From: Pseudomonadota bacterium
GTDB lineage: Bacteria; Pseudomonadota; Gammaproteobacteria; Burkholderiales; Gallionellaceae
Length of the DNA stretch: 64,000 nt
Assembly: GCA_021783995.1 (NCBI GenBank)
Contig: JAJXTH010000006.1
Location: 1-64,000, forward strand
Direction: 5' to 3'
Part shown: positions 18,171 through 28,079 of the stretch, piece after piece
How positions within the stretch are numbered: the first letter of the stretch is position 1
Layout: every line of letters starts with the position of its first letter
Made by a program: the position numbers and the translations under genes
The notes under the pieces: model-generated
Database searches by the model: none
Seen by the model: only the letters and a program-made list of their open reading frames with translations
Told to the model about the DNA's origin: nothing

Positions 18171-20990
18171 TCATCCGCATGCGCCTATTGCGCCGCAACT
18201 GGTGCAGAATTCGCAGCCGTCCTTCTTGATCAGGGTGGCATTGCCGCATTCCTTGCATGCCTTCCCGGCCAGAGATTTTATGCCAGCAAGTTTGACCTGC
18301 CCTTCAGGTATTTCTAGCACGCCCATCTGCTTCACAGGATAGCCATGTTCGTCCAGTACGCCCAGCATTGCGTAGCGATGTATGATCAGTTTGGCGACAT
18401 AGGAGACCGTTGAAGGATAACTTTCCATCTTCACGCCGCCTGGCACGCGCGCCATGAAGTCTCCCAGGGGTTCGCCAAAGTTGAGCAGCTTGCGCAGCTT
18501 CATACCTATCCATGCGGGATCGATCACGCGCATATCCAGACTCAAGAGTTTGCAAAGGCCATCGAGTGCGCGTGGATAAACGCCGGAAAGCCACATCGAA
18601 TAAGGTCTGCGCTGCTCGTCTGGCAATACCAGCTCTTTTAGTCCAAGCACGAAATCATCGCCACTACCTGCATTACTGACATCCACAGTCCAGCTCATCG
18701 TGCCATCCGTGCCGGTCTTGGGTTCCTTTTTCGCAAACAGCGCATCCATCATCGGCGTGCTCATGGAATCCTGAACCTCCAATGCTCCCAGCGCTTCCAT
18801 GCGGTATCTGAGCATGTGTGCAAAGGCGGAAACCAGGCTCGGCATTCGGGTCATCGTGCCGTCAGGTGGCATGGGCATGTCGAATGCATCGTCGCCCGTC
18901 GTCTTCATCAGCATTTCCAGCTTCATGCGCACCCATACAGGGTCCAGCGTCCGCATGTCCATGGAAAGCGATTTCGCCAATGCGCCCAAACCTCTGGGTT
19001 GTTCCGATCCATTTACCCAGACCTCGAAGGGATGGTTTGCGCCTGTGCTGGAAGTGTGAGAAACGAAGACGACGAAACTGCCAAGTGGGTGTTTGACCAC
19101 CTGAGACACCCAGCCTTCGCTGCCAGCAGGCAAAGAAGGGCGGCCTGGCCAGCGAAGCGAAGCCAGAGCGGGTTTGGGGGTGGCCTCCAGCACGATGCGC
19201 CTGTCCTGATCGAATACGAAATCCTGCGGCTGTTCTTCCTTGCTTGCAACGGATAGCACAGAACCAAGTACATCGTTGGGCCTATAGGTAGCAAGCCCTT
19301 TGAGTCCAGCGCGCCATGCCTCGGTGTAAAGATCCTTGAAGTCCTCGAATGGATAGTCGGCTGGAACATTGACGGTTTTGCTGATGGATGTATCGATATA
19401 GGGTGCGACTGCCGCGACCATTCTCATGTGGTCCAGTGCCGAGATTTTCAGCGCGGTGACGAAGGAGGGCGGGAGCGTCCTCGCGTCTTCATTCACCTTT
19501 CTGTATAGCCGCCAGGCGTGATCCTCGACCTGATAGTCCTTGGTCGTGCCGTCCATCATGCGCTTCTTTCTTGTATAGAACCAGGAGAAGGCAGGCTCTA
19601 TGCCGTTCGAGGCGTTGTCTGCAAAGGCAAGCGAGATGGTGCCTGTGGGCGCTATGGAAAGCAGATGGCTGTTCCTGATGCCGTGCTTGCGCACGCGCTC
19701 CTTGATTTCCTCTGGCAGGCGCGATGCGAAACGCGGCGCGGCCAGGTACTGTTCTGTATCCAGCAGCGGGAATGCGCCGCGCTCCTTTGCCAGATCTATG
19801 GATGCCGAATACGCCTCGTCGCGCATGATGCGGGTGATCTCGGATGCAAAGGTGCGCGCAGCATCGGTGTCATAGCGCAGATTCAGCATCACTAAGGCAT
19901 CACCCAGCCCCGTGTAGCCAAGTCCGATGCGCCGCTTATTTTGCGCTTCCAGTTGTTGTTCCTGAAGAGGCCATGCTGTCACGTCCAGCACGTTGTCCAG
20001 CATGCGCACGGAGACCCGGATTAGCTGAGTGTATGCGTCGAAATCGAAGCGGGCATGTTCTGTAAAAGGCTCCTTCACCATTAGGGTCAGGTTGATCGAG
20101 CCGAGGCAGCAGCATCCATAGGGAGGAAGCGGCTGCTCCGCACATGGGTTGGTCGCCTCGATCAGTTCGCAATATGAAAGGTTATTGTCCCTGTTCATCA
20201 GGTCTATGAAGAGCACGCCAGGCTCTGCGTGATCATAGGTGCTTTCTATGATCTGACGCCATAGTTCTCCTGCGCGCACCTTGCGATATACCCAGAGTCC
20301 GTCTTCACGCTGAATCGCGCCGAGATTTTTGAGCGCACCTCCTGGTTCTGCCTTGTGCACGAGCTCGAATTCCGCATCGTTTTCGACCGCCTGCATCAAC
20401 GCATCAGTGACGCCGACAGAGATGTTGAAATTGCGAAGATCGCCCTGGTCTTTGGCATGGATGAATTTTTCGATGTCGGGATGGTCGCAGCGCAGCACGC
20501 CCATCTGCGCGCCGCGACGGGCGCCCGCTGATTCCACGGTTTCGCAGGAGCGGTCGAACACACGCATGTAGGAGATCGGCCCGCTTGCACGAGAGTGGGT
20601 GCCCTTGACCAGCGCGCCTTCCGGACGAATGGATGAAAAATCATAACCCACGCCGCCGCCGCGTCGCATGGTCTCGGCCGCCTGCTGCAGCGCATCGTAG
20701 ATGCCCGGCTTGCCGTCATGAACGCCAGAGATTGCATCGCCCACCGGCTGCACGAAGCAGTTGATCAGCGTTGCCTGATTCGAAAGCCCTGCTGCAGAAT
20801 TGATTCGGCCTGCAGGCACGAATCCTTGCTGCTGGGCCCTGAAAAACATGTCTTCCCAGTGTGCACGCTGGTCTGGCTTTTCCGCCATGGCAAGTCCGCG
20901 TGCAACCCGTCGTCTGACATCATCGGCAGACGATTCGCCCGCTTCTGCATATTTTTCAAGCAACACCTCGATGCTGATTTCCTGTGTCAT
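18171..20990 (-). CDS. nrdJ: Adenosylcobalamin-dependent (class II) ribonucleoside-diphosphate reductase
   Basis: This 939-residue class II ribonucleotide reductase makes deoxynucleotides with B12, without oxygen dependence. The reductase core contains [37 protein letters not shown], the catalytic [14 protein letters not shown], and [12 protein letters not shown]. The last third holds two diverged repeats resembling the family's C-terminal domain. The protein ends with a zinc-ribbon-like, redox-active CKECGN, then CEFCTSCG. It precedes nothing obviously co-functional; serB and mfd lie upstream on the same strand. It implies that the cell makes or imports cobalamin. Confidence 0.93.
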   Translation of the reverse strand: MTQEISIEVLLEKYAEAGESSADDVRRRVARGLAMAEKPDQRAHWEDMFFRAQQQGFVPAGRINSAAGLSNQATLINCFVQPVGDAISGVHDGKPGIYDALQQAAETMRRGGGVGYDFSSIRPEGALVKGTHSRASGPISYMRVFDRSCETVESAGARRGAQMGVLRCDHPDIEKFIHAKDQGDLRNFNISVGVTDALMQAVENDAEFELVHKAEPGGALKNLGAIQREDGLWVYRKVRAGELWRQIIESTYDHAEPGVLFIDLMNRDNNLSYCELIEATNPCAEQPLPPYGCCCLGSINLTLMVKEPFTEHARFDFDAYTQLIRVSVRMLDNVLDVTAWPLQEQQLEAQNKRRIGLGYTGLGDALVMLNLRYDTDAARTFASEITRIMRDEAYSASIDLAKERGAFPLLDTEQYLAAPRFASRLPEEIKERVRKHGIRNSHLLSIAPTGTISLAFADNASNGIEPAFSWFYTRKKRMMDGTTKDYQVEDHAWRLYRKVNEDARTLPPSFVTALKISALDHMRMVAAVAPYIDTSISKTVNVPADYPFEDFKDLYTEAWRAGLKGLATYRPNDVLGSVLSVASKEEQPQDFVFDQDRRIVLEATPKPALASLRWPGRPSLPAGSEGWVSQVVKHPLGSFVVFVSHTSSTGANHPFEVWVNGSEQPRGLGALAKSLSMDMRTLDPVWVRMKLEMLMKTTGDDAFDMPMPPDGTMTRMPSLVSAFAHMLRYRMEALGALEVQDSMSTPMMDALFAKKEPKTGTDGTMSWTVDVSNAGSGDDFVLGLKELVLPDEQRRPYSMWLSGVYPRALDGLCKLLSLDMRVIDPAWIGMKLRKLLNFGEPLGDFMARVPGGVKMESYPSTVSYVAKLIIHRYAMLGVLDEHGYPVKQMGVLEIPEGQVKLAGIKSLAGKACKECGNATLIKKDGCEFCTSCGAIGACG

Positions 20991-21005
20991 CGTTCATCCT
21001 TGCCG

Positions 21006-21842
21006 TCACGGTTCAATGAGTCTCACAAGTCCATCCAGTCCCACGAAGTTGAGCGCGTAACTTGCCTTTTCGCGCACAACGGGTTTTGCGTGATAGGCGA
21101 TGCTCACGCCCGCCACATCCATCATCTTAAGGTCGTTCGCACCATCGCCCATTGCGATCACCTGCTCTTTTTCAAGGCCGATCTCTTCGCGTATCTTCAA
21201 CAACCAGTCCGCTTTCCCCTGCGCGTCGAGTATCTTGCCGAGCACGCGTCCTGTAAGTTTTCCGTCAACAATCTCAAGCGTGTTGGCATGCGCATGGTCG
21301 AGCCCCAGACGCTGCTTCAGGCGTTCTGTAAAGAACACGAATCCGCCTGACACCAGGAGCGTTTTGATCGCATTTTCCTTGAGCCTGGAAAGCATGAATT
21401 CGGCACCTGGATTGAGCCTCAGGCGCTCATCATACACGCGTTGTAAGGCGCTTTCATCGAGTCCTTCGAGCAAGGCTACGCGCCGGCGCAGGCTCTCAGC
21501 AAAATCGATTTTTCCCTGCATCGCTTCCTCTGTGATCGCGGCAACCTGAGGCTTCAGGCACTGCATGTCGGCGATCTCGTCTATGCATTCGATCGAGATC
21601 AGCGTCGAGTCCATGTCCATCACGACGAGACCGAAATCGGAGAAGCGCCTGTCTTCTGGCACGAATCCGTAATCGATGCGGCGTTCGAAACAGTATGAAG
21701 ATATTTCGGGATGCGGTCTTGCATGGCGCAGACGCCAGTTCATCGGATCGATCTGGTCCATGCCGGATGCGCCGGACAATTCGGCCAGGTGCTCGATGTG
21801 ATCTTTTTGGATTTCGTTTTCTGCAAGCAGGATGAGATTCAT
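21006..21842 (-). CDS. serB: Phosphoserine phosphatase SerB
   Basis: This 278-residue HAD-family phosphatase is the last step of serine synthesis. The nucleophile motif is VVMDMDSTLISIECIDEIA (about 73-91), followed by the LLVSGGFVFF motif II and the GDGANDLKMM metal site near residue 225. The N-terminal 65 residues form a regulatory domain with weak ACT-like character. Only 3 nt separate it from the mfd stop, so it is likely co-transcribed with mfd. Confidence 0.94.
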   Translation of the reverse strand: MNLILLAENEIQKDHIEHLAELSGASGMDQIDPMNWRLRHARPHPEISSYCFERRIDYGFVPEDRRFSDFGLVVMDMDSTLISIECIDEIADMQCLKPQVAAITEEAMQGKIDFAESLRRRVALLEGLDESALQRVYDERLRLNPGAEFMLSRLKENAIKTLLVSGGFVFFTERLKQRLGLDHAHANTLEIVDGKLTGRVLGKILDAQGKADWLLKIREEIGLEKEQVIAMGDGANDLKMMDVAGVSIAYHAKPVVREKASYALNFVGLDGLVRLIEP

Positions 21843-21845
21843 GTG

Positions 21846-24800
21846 TCACTTGAGTGAATTGAAAAAATTTTTGATCGCCAGCACGCGCTGTTCCAGGTCT
21901 TCGTGTTTCAGTTCGATGCGCAACCTGTCCTGGCCTGCCATCTTGATGTGGCGCTGGCTCTGGATCAGCGTGATGACCTTCATGGGATCTATGGGCGGAT
22001 TCTCCACGAACTGGATCTGGATTGCGTCCGCCGAGGCATCCACCTTGCTGATGCCAAGCGGCTTGGCAAGTATGCGCAAACGGTGGGAATCGAGCAAGAT
22101 CTGCGCTGCGTCAGGCAGCAGGCCGAAGCGGTCTATCAGTTCCTGGTGCATGTCGTCGAGGTCCTGCTGGTTCTCGCAGTTGGCAAGGCGCTTGTAGATC
22201 ACGAGGCGCTGGTGTATGTCGCCGCAATATTCGTCCGGTAACAACGCAGGGCTGTGCAGGTTGATCTCGGTGGTGACGCCCAGCGGGTGCGCCATGTCGG
22301 GCTCTCGACCCTGCCTGAGAGAGGATACAGCTGCATTCAGCATGTCGGTATAAAGAGAGAAGCCGATTTCCTGCATCTCGCCGCTTTGCGATTCTCCGAG
22401 CACTTCGCCCGCCCCCCTGATTTCAAGGTCGTGCATTGCAAGGTAAAAGCCGCTGCCCAGCTGCTCCATTGCCTGAATCGCCTCGAGCCGCTTCTTCGCC
22501 TGCGAGGTCAACCCGTCCAGACTGTCCACCAGGAGATAGGCGTAGGCCTGATGGTGCGAACGACCGACGCGACCGCGCAACTGGTGCAGTTGGGCAAGAC
22601 CAAAGCGGTCTGCGCGGTTCATGATGATGGTGTTGGCGGTGGGCACGTCTATGCCGGTCTCGATGATGGTGGTGCAAAGCAGGATGTTGAAGCGCTGCTG
22701 GTAGAAGTCGCGCATCACCGTTTCCAGCTCTCGTTCCCCCATCTGTCCGTGCGCCACGCGTATGCGCGCCTCCGGCAGGAGCCCCGCGAGCTTTTCCGCC
22801 ATGTTGGCGATGGTGTCCACCTCGTTGTGCAGGAAATAAACCTGGCCTCCGCGTTTGAGTTCACGCAGCACGGCTTCTCTGATCACGCCGGCGCTATAGC
22901 TGCTCACGAAGGTCTTGATCGACAAACGCCTTTGCGGTGCGGTGGCGATAATGGAGAAATCGCGCAGGCCTTCGAGAGACATCGCCAGCGTGCGCGGGAT
23001 CGGGGTTGCGGTGAGCGTCAGGACATCCACTTCTGCGCGCAGCGCTTTGAGCTTTTCCTTTTGCTGCACGCCGAAGCGATGCTCCTCGTCGATGATGACC
23101 AGACCCAGCCTGCTGAAGCCAACGTCCTTCTGGATCAGCTTGTGGGTGCCTATGATGATGTCGAGCTTCCCCTCGGCCATGTCCTTCATTGCCTGCGTCT
23201 GTTCCTTGGCTGAGCGGAAGCGCGACAGCTCCGCGATGCGCACCGGCCAGTCGGCGAAGCGATTGGAAAAATTCTGGAAATGCTGCTCTGCAAGCAGCGT
23301 GGTGGGCACAAGCACAGCGACCTGCTTGCCGTCCATCACCGCGACGAATGCGGCGCGCAGTGCAACCTCGGTCTTGCCGAAGCCCACGTCGCCGCAGATC
23401 AGTCTGTCCATGGGTTTTCCGGATTGCATGTCTTCGATCACCGCGCTGATTGCTGCTGCCTGGTCTGGCGTTTCCTCAAAGCCGAAGCCTGCGGAAAATT
23501 CCTCGTAATCGCGCGCAGTGAGCTTGAATGAGTGGCCCTTGCGGGTAGCACGCTGCGCATAGATGTTAAGGAGTTCTGCGGCGGTATCGCGCACCTGCTG
23601 CATTGCGCGGCGCTTGGCCTTGTCCCAGGCTCCCGAGCCGAGCTTGTGCAAAGGCGCGGATTCCTGTGCGCCTCCGCTGTAGCGGCCGATCACATGCAGT
23701 TGAGAAACGGGTACGTAGAGCTTGTCCCCACCCTGATACTCCAGAAGAAGAAACTCGTTCTCTCCTTCGCCTAGATCGAGGTTCACGAGCCCCTGATAGC
23801 GCGCGATTCCATGCTGTTCGTGCACCACAGGATCACCGACCTTGAGCTCAGAGAGGTCGCGCAGCATGCCTTCAATGTTGGTTTTCTTGGCCGTGCGCGC
23901 GGCGCGGTTGCGGGGCTGCGATGCATAAAGCTCGGTTTCCGTGACGATGGCAAGGTGATCATCGGGCAGCAGAAAGCCATTATGCACGGCACCCACGCAG
24001 AGCATGAATCTTTCGGGGCTTTTGAGAAAGGAGTGATAGTTTTCGCAGATTTCGGCTTTCAATCCATATTCCTGAAGAAAGCCTCCCATGATTTCTCGTC
24101 TGCCGAGGCTGTCGGCCAGAAGCAGCGTACGTCCGTCGAAGTTTTTCAAAAAGTCTGCGAAGGCCTGAATGGGAATTTCCGCATGGCGATTTACCGAGAT
24201 GTCAGGAATCACGCTGGTATTGCACGCTGTGGCATTGCTGGAGGAAGATACAATATCCATGCGCGCGAAACGTTTGGCCGCGATGAAAAATGCTTCTGCA
24301 CTCATGAAGAGATCGTCGACGGGAAGAAGCGGGTGCTGTGGATCACCCCTCAGGATATTGTAGCGTGATTGCGCATCTATGCTGAACTGTCTTATGGCTT
24401 CGTCCATGTCGCCATGCATGCACAGCGTCGCATTTTTTGGCAGATAATCGAACAGCGTGGCGGCCCTGTCAAAGAACAGCGGCAGATAGTACTCAATGCC
24501 GGCAGGAGCGTTTCCCTTGCTTACTTCTTTGTAGATTCTGGATTTGGAAGGGTCGCCTTCGAAGCACTCCCTGAATCGCTGGCGGAAATGCGCCTGACCC
24601 TTTTCGTCCAGAGGAAATTCTCGTGCAGGCAGAAGACGAATTTCTGGCACAGGGTACAGGGTCCGCTGCGTGTCCACGTCGAAGGTTGCGATGCTCTCGA
24701 TTTCATCGTCGAATAGGTCTATGCGGTAGGGCAGCACGCTGCCCATTGCGAAAAGATCGATGATGCCCCCCCTGATGCAATATTCGCCTGGAGAGAGAAC

Positions 24801-25244
24801 CTGTTGCACATGGCTGTATCCCGCAAATGTCATCTGTTCACGCAGGGCGGGCAGGTTGAGTCTTTCGCCTTTCTTCAGGAAGAAGGTAAAGGCAGCCAGG
24901 TATTCCGGTGGAGCGAAAGGATAAAGTGCGGTTGTGACCGGCACTACCAGCACGTCGCAAGCATTGCTCCTCACATGATGTAAGGTCGCAAGCCGCTCTG
25001 AAACAAGATCCTGGTGCGGTGAGAAGTGATCATAGGGCAGCGTTTCCCAATCGGGAAGGAAATGCACGCGCAGTTCTGGGGAGAAGAAGCGGATTTCCTC
25101 GGTGAGCCGCTGCGCTACGAGCGCATCCGAACTGATGACTGCCAGCGGAGACCTTCCTTTAGCAAGCTGCGCCAGCGCCAGCGCGTCGGATGAGCCAGCA
25201 AGGCGGGTGTAACGGGGGTGGGTGTGGTTGGATGTGAACAGCAT
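21846..25244 (-). CDS. mfd: Transcription-repair coupling factor Mfd
   Basis: This 1132-residue SF2 translocase pushes stalled RNA polymerase off DNA and recruits UvrA. The N-terminal UvrB-homology region covers about 1-330. The RNA polymerase-interacting domain (about 450-520) contains VGDPVVHEQHGIARYQGL. The translocase motor has Walker A DVGFGKTEVALR, DEEH box IIDEEHRFG, TATPIPRTL, and motif VI RGRVGRSHHQAYAYLL. The C-terminal TRCF domain binds UvrA. The length matches E. coli Mfd (1148). Confidence 0.96.
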   Translation of the reverse strand: MLFTSNHTHPRYTRLAGSSDALALAQLAKGRSPLAVISSDALVAQRLTEEIRFFSPELRVHFLPDWETLPYDHFSPHQDLVSERLATLHHVRSNACDVLVVPVTTALYPFAPPEYLAAFTFFLKKGERLNLPALREQMTFAGYSHVQQVLSPGEYCIRGGIIDLFAMGSVLPYRIDLFDDEIESIATFDVDTQRTLYPVPEIRLLPAREFPLDEKGQAHFRQRFRECFEGDPSKSRIYKEVSKGNAPAGIEYYLPLFFDRAATLFDYLPKNATLCMHGDMDEAIRQFSIDAQSRYNILRGDPQHPLLPVDDLFMSAEAFFIAAKRFARMDIVSSSSNATACNTSVIPDISVNRHAEIPIQAFADFLKNFDGRTLLLADSLGRREIMGGFLQEYGLKAEICENYHSFLKSPERFMLCVGAVHNGFLLPDDHLAIVTETELYASQPRNRAARTAKKTNIEGMLRDLSELKVGDPVVHEQHGIARYQGLVNLDLGEGENEFLLLEYQGGDKLYVPVSQLHVIGRYSGGAQESAPLHKLGSGAWDKAKRRAMQQVRDTAAELLNIYAQRATRKGHSFKLTARDYEEFSAGFGFEETPDQAAAISAVIEDMQSGKPMDRLICGDVGFGKTEVALRAAFVAVMDGKQVAVLVPTTLLAEQHFQNFSNRFADWPVRIAELSRFRSAKEQTQAMKDMAEGKLDIIIGTHKLIQKDVGFSRLGLVIIDEEHRFGVQQKEKLKALRAEVDVLTLTATPIPRTLAMSLEGLRDFSIIATAPQRRLSIKTFVSSYSAGVIREAVLRELKRGGQVYFLHNEVDTIANMAEKLAGLLPEARIRVAHGQMGERELETVMRDFYQQRFNILLCTTIIETGIDVPTANTIIMNRADRFGLAQLHQLRGRVGRSHHQAYAYLLVDSLDGLTSQAKKRLEAIQAMEQLGSGFYLAMHDLEIRGAGEVLGESQSGEMQEIGFSLYTDMLNAAVSSLRQGREPDMAHPLGVTTEINLHSPALLPDEYCGDIHQRLVIYKRLANCENQQDLDDMHQELIDRFGLLPDAAQILLDSHRLRILAKPLGISKVDASADAIQIQFVENPPIDPMKVITLIQSQRHIKMAGQDRLRIELKHEDLEQRVLAIKNFFNSLK

Positions 25245-25274
25245 GTGGATTGAAAACAGGATACCGATGGCGGG

Positions 25275-25280
25275 ATTATA
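25275..25280 (-). promoter_or_regulatory. Candidate -10 box for mfd
   Basis: On the minus strand this is a perfect TATAAT, in the 72-nt gap between the S24-like gene and mfd, about 30 nt before the mfd start. The -35 region is poor. It suggests that mfd has its own promoter in addition to any read-through. Confidence 0.4.
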
Positions 25281-25316
25281 AACTCCGATCGTTCATCGGG
25301 GCTGCCAGCGCGAGCT

Positions 25317-25676
25317 TCATTCGATGTAGATTTTTGAAGCTCTGCGTCTGCCAGGGAGAGACTTCTGGGTGATGATTCCTCTTATCGCCGAAAGATCGGC
25401 GACCGGCAAATCGGGATAACCGTCATTGAGCGCATGCAGAAGCCATCCAGTCTCGTTCTTTATCAACTGGCGGAAGATGTATTCCTCGTTGTGAAAGGCC
25501 AGCACGTAGCTTCCTGCAATGATTCTTGGGCCGGGTTCGATCACGATGATCTCGCCTTCATTGAATTCTGGCACCATGCTATCGCCCAGCACCATCAGCG
25601 CGAAAGGTTCGGCATCGCCGCAGGAACTCTGGTTTGCCGCATCTGCGGAAATGGGAGTGATAGTCTTGTCAGTCAT
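25317..25676 (-). CDS. Stand-alone S24 (LexA/UmuD-like) domain protein, lysine missing
   Basis: This 119-residue protein holds only the C-terminal protease-like fold of LexA/Umu[23 protein letters not shown] supplies the nucleophile-type Ser33, followed by [16 protein letters not shown]. At the position of the catalytic lysine (TVKRL in LexA) it has arginine (IFRQL, Arg69). There is no DNA-binding domain and no Ala-Gly cleavage site. Self-cleavage is therefore doubtful; it may be a binding or scaffold domain. It is divergent from ispD, and 72 nt upstream of mfd. Confidence 0.72.
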   Translation of the reverse strand: MTDKTITPISADAANQSSCGDAEPFALMVLGDSMVPEFNEGEIIVIEPGPRIIAGSYVLAFHNEEYIFRQLIKNETGWLLHALNDGYPDLPVADLSAIRGIITQKSLPGRRRASKIYIE

Positions 25677-25754
25677 TTGTGTTCTCTAGCTATTTCTAGG
25701 GGCCAGCCCGGGGCGAAAATCCAGCACAGCCTTTATGTGGTTGCGCTGCTCTAT

Positions 25755-25767
25755 TACAATATAATTA
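25755..25767 (+). promoter_or_regulatory. Promoter elements abutting the ispD start
   Basis: TACAAT (25755-25760) and an overlapping TATAAT (25760-25765) lie immediately before the ispD ATG at 25767. With TACAAT as -10, transcription would begin at about the A of the ATG, giving a leaderless message. No Shine-Dalgarno precedes the ATG. The -35 region is weak. Confidence 0.4.
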
Positions 25768-26453
25768 TGACATCATTTTACGCATTGGTCCCCGCCGCAG
25801 GTTTTGGCGTTCGCATGGGGCATGAATTACCAAAACAATACCTCCCCATCGCTGGCAGGCCGATGATCTATCATGCCCTGAAGACGCTCTGCGATTGCGA
25901 AGAGATCGGGAGCGTGTTCGTGGTGTTGTCGCCTGATGATGGATTGTTTCACGGCTATGACTGGTCGGATTTTTCAGGCAAGCTGCAGCCCCTGTACTGC
26001 GGGGGAGAAACGCGCGCCGATACGGTGCTGAACGGGTTGATCGCTTCCGAACTTGAGCCGGACGACTGGGTGCTGGTGCACGATGCGGCTCGACCTTGCC
26101 TTACGAAAGCGCATTTGCAGAAGCTGATCGATGTATTGCGAGATGATGAAGTGGGCGGGATACTGGCGGTCCCTGTTGCCGATACCATAAAACGGGCTGA
26201 CGAAAGGCAGCGCGTACTGCGCACAGAAGACCGCACAGGATTATGGCATGCGCAGACACCGCAGATGTTTCGCCTGGAGCTTTTGACGCTTGCCTTGCAG
26301 CGCTGCAAGGAGGTCACCGACGAGGCATCGGCAGTCGAGGCGATGGGACTGAATCCCCGACTTGTGGTAGGGGATGCGAGCAATTTCAAGGTCACCTATC
26401 CGCAGGATCTGATGATGGCTGAATTGTTGTTGAAGGAGAGGGCATGCGCATAG
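25767..26453 (+). CDS. ispD: 2-C-methyl-D-erythritol 4-phosphate cytidylyltransferase
   Basis: This 228-residue enzyme attaches CMP to MEP in isoprenoid synthesis. It opens [25 protein letters not shown], the nucleotide-binding loop with the key Arg and Lys. It also has [17 protein letters not shown], and [11 protein letters not shown]. The start is ATG 25767, because the conserved N-terminus begins there; no ribosome binding site precedes it. It overlaps ispF by 10 nt, the usual bacterial pairing. Confidence 0.95.
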   Translation: MTSFYALVPAAGFGVRMGHELPKQYLPIAGRPMIYHALKTLCDCEEIGSVFVVLSPDDGLFHGYDWSDFSGKLQPLYCGGETRADTVLNGLIASELEPDDWVLVHDAARPCLTKAHLQKLIDVLRDDEVGGILAVPVADTIKRADERQRVLRTEDRTGLWHAQTPQMFRLELLTLALQRCKEVTDEASAVEAMGLNPRLVVGDASNFKVTYPQDLMMAELLLKERACA

Positions 26454-26920
26454 GCCAGGGTTTCGATGTTCATCAGCTTGTTGAAGGCAGGCGCCTTGTC
26501 ATCGGCGGAGTGGACATTCCATTTGAAAAAGGCCTGCTCGGGCATTCGGATGCAGACGTTTTGCTGCATGCAATCTGCGATGCGTTGCTGGGCGCTGCAG
26601 CGCTCGGTGACATAGGGAGGCATTTTTCCGACAGCGACGCGAAATTCAAGAATATCGACAGCCGCATCCTGCTGCGCGAAGTGCTGCATCTGGTAAGGGA
26701 TCAAGGCTACCGCATCGCAAATGTAGATGCCACCATCATCGCGCAGGCGCCGAAGATGGCGCCGCATATCCCCAAGATGATTGCTCACATCGCCGAGGAT
26801 TTGCGGCTGGAGAAAAGCGCGGTCAACGTGAAAGCGACCACCACAGAACACCTGGGCTATACCGGGCGGGGCGAGGGCATCGCAGCCCAGGCTGCTGTGT
26901 TGCTGTTGGCAGAGTCATGA
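26444..26920 (+). CDS. ispF: 2-C-methyl-D-erythritol 2,4-cyclodiphosphate synthase
   Basis: This 158-residue zinc enzyme of the MEP pathway forms the cyclodiphosphate. The metal site is in GQGFDVHQL (Asp8, His10), and His42 lies in [19 protein letters not shown]. The family also shows DIGRHFSD and [19 protein letters not shown]. The length is standard. It overlaps ispD by 10 nt and tsaB by 4 nt (ATGA). Confidence 0.96.
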   Translation: MRIGQGFDVHQLVEGRRLVIGGVDIPFEKGLLGHSDADVLLHAICDALLGAAALGDIGRHFSDSDAKFKNIDSRILLREVLHLVRDQGYRIANVDATIIAQAPKMAPHIPKMIAHIAEDLRLEKSAVNVKATTTEHLGYTGRGEGIAAQAAVLLLAES

Positions 26921-27618
26921 ATATCATAGCGCTTGATACATCGACCGAGTATTGCTCGGTGGCACTATGGCGGGACGGGGTTGCCATTGCGCGCAACGAA
27001 CTGGCGGGACAGAAGCATTCCGAGATGCTGATGCCCATGCTGAAGGATCTATTGAAGGAAGCAGAAATCGTGCTATCGCACTGCGACGGCATCGCTTTCG
27101 GTTCCGGGCCGGGTTCTTTCACAGGAGTGCGCATCGCATGCGGCGTTGCGCAGGGCCTCGCATTGGGGGCCTGCCTGCCGGTGGCTGGCATCTCTACCTT
27201 GCTCGCTCTGGCTGAAGGTTCTGGCCATGCGAGAGTGATCGCGGCGCAGGATGCGCGCATGGGAGAAATCTATTGTGCTGCATATGAAAAACAGGCTGAA
27301 GGCTGGGTGGCAGTAATCGAGCCCTGCCTCTGCAGGCCGGGAGATGCGCCAACAGTGTCTTGTGGCAACTGGTTCGGCGCTGGCAGCGGCTTTGCGGCGT
27401 TCAGTGAGGTTCTGCAAGAACGTTATGCGGGACAGCTGATAGGCATGAATGGAAATGCCGTGCCCAGGGCGGAACACATCGCGGCATTAGGCGCCTCGCA
27501 GTTTTCAAGCGGGCTGGGCGAGGACGCGGCTTTGGCTCGCCCGTTCTATCTTCGAGACAAGGTCGCTTTCAAGACTGCGGAGCGCGAGCAGATGGCGATA
27601 GATAAGCTTGGCAAATGA
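26917..27618 (+). CDS. tsaB: tRNA threonylcarbamoyladenosine biosynthesis protein TsaB
   Basis: This 233-residue member of the ASKHA/YeaZ fold begins [15 protein letters not shown] and contains [14 protein letters not shown] and [21 protein letters not shown]. It partners TsaD and TsaE to make t6A at position 37 of ANN-decoding tRNAs. It is overlapped by 4 nt with both ispF and rimI; tsaB-rimI pairing is widespread. Confidence 0.93.
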   Translation: MNIIALDTSTEYCSVALWRDGVAIARNELAGQKHSEMLMPMLKDLLKEAEIVLSHCDGIAFGSGPGSFTGVRIACGVAQGLALGACLPVAGISTLLALAEGSGHARVIAAQDARMGEIYCAAYEKQAEGWVAVIEPCLCRPGDAPTVSCGNWFGAGSGFAAFSEVLQERYAGQLIGMNGNAVPRAEHIAALGASQFSSGLGEDAALARPFYLRDKVAFKTAEREQMAIDKLGK

Positions 27619-28079
27619 GGAGCATGCTGGTCTCAGACCTGGATCAAGTGCTGGCCATCGAGAATGCAGTGCAGGCCTACCCATGGACGCGCGGCAATTT
27701 TTGCGATGCACTGGACAGTGGCTATCTGTGCTATGTTGACGACATCGACGGCAAGTTTTGCAGTTATTCAGTGCTGATGGCGGGTGTTGGCGAGGCGGAG
27801 TTGCTCAACATTGCTGTGGCAGAGGAATACCAGCGCAAGGGGCTGGGACGCAAGATGATGCATGCGGTATTGCAGAAGGCGCGAGAGATGGGTTTCTCGC
27901 GGGTGCTGCTCGAAGTGCGCGTCTCCAACCGGGCGGCGATTGGGCTTTACCGTCTGGCCGGTTTTTCGGAAATGGGCGTGAGGCGCAATTATTACCGGAA
28001 TGCGAGGCGCAGCGAGGATGCGATCGTGATGGAATGTGACTTACATGCAGGCAATGCAGCGGAGAATACGCTTGGATAG
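27615..28079 (+). CDS. rimI: Ribosomal protein S18 alanine N-acetyltransferase RimI
   Basis: This 154-residue GNAT acetyltransferase has the acetyl-CoA loop in EEYQRKGLGRKMMHAVL (Q/RxxGxG/A) and the LEVRVSNRAAIGLYRLAGF segment of RimI. It acetylates the N-terminus of ribosomal protein S18. It begins in a 4-nt overlap with tsaB. It overlaps the start region of the uracil-DNA glycosylase gene, whose exact start is uncertain. Confidence 0.92.
   Translation: MRSMLVSDLDQVLAIENAVQAYPWTRGNFCDALDSGYLCYVDDIDGKFCSYSVLMAGVGEAELLNIAVAEEYQRKGLGRKMMHAVLQKAREMGFSRVLLEVRVSNRAAIGLYRLAGFSEMGVRRNYYRNARRSEDAIVMECDLHAGNAAENTLG

Noticed and set aside
22254..23213. 319-codon plus-strand frame inside mfd
   Set aside because: It is antisense to the conserved Mfd motor domain, and the translation has no family features.
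25434..25766. Longer version of ispD starting inside the S24-like gene
   Set aside because: The conserved cytidylyltransferase start is at 25767, and the extension is antisense to a real gene.
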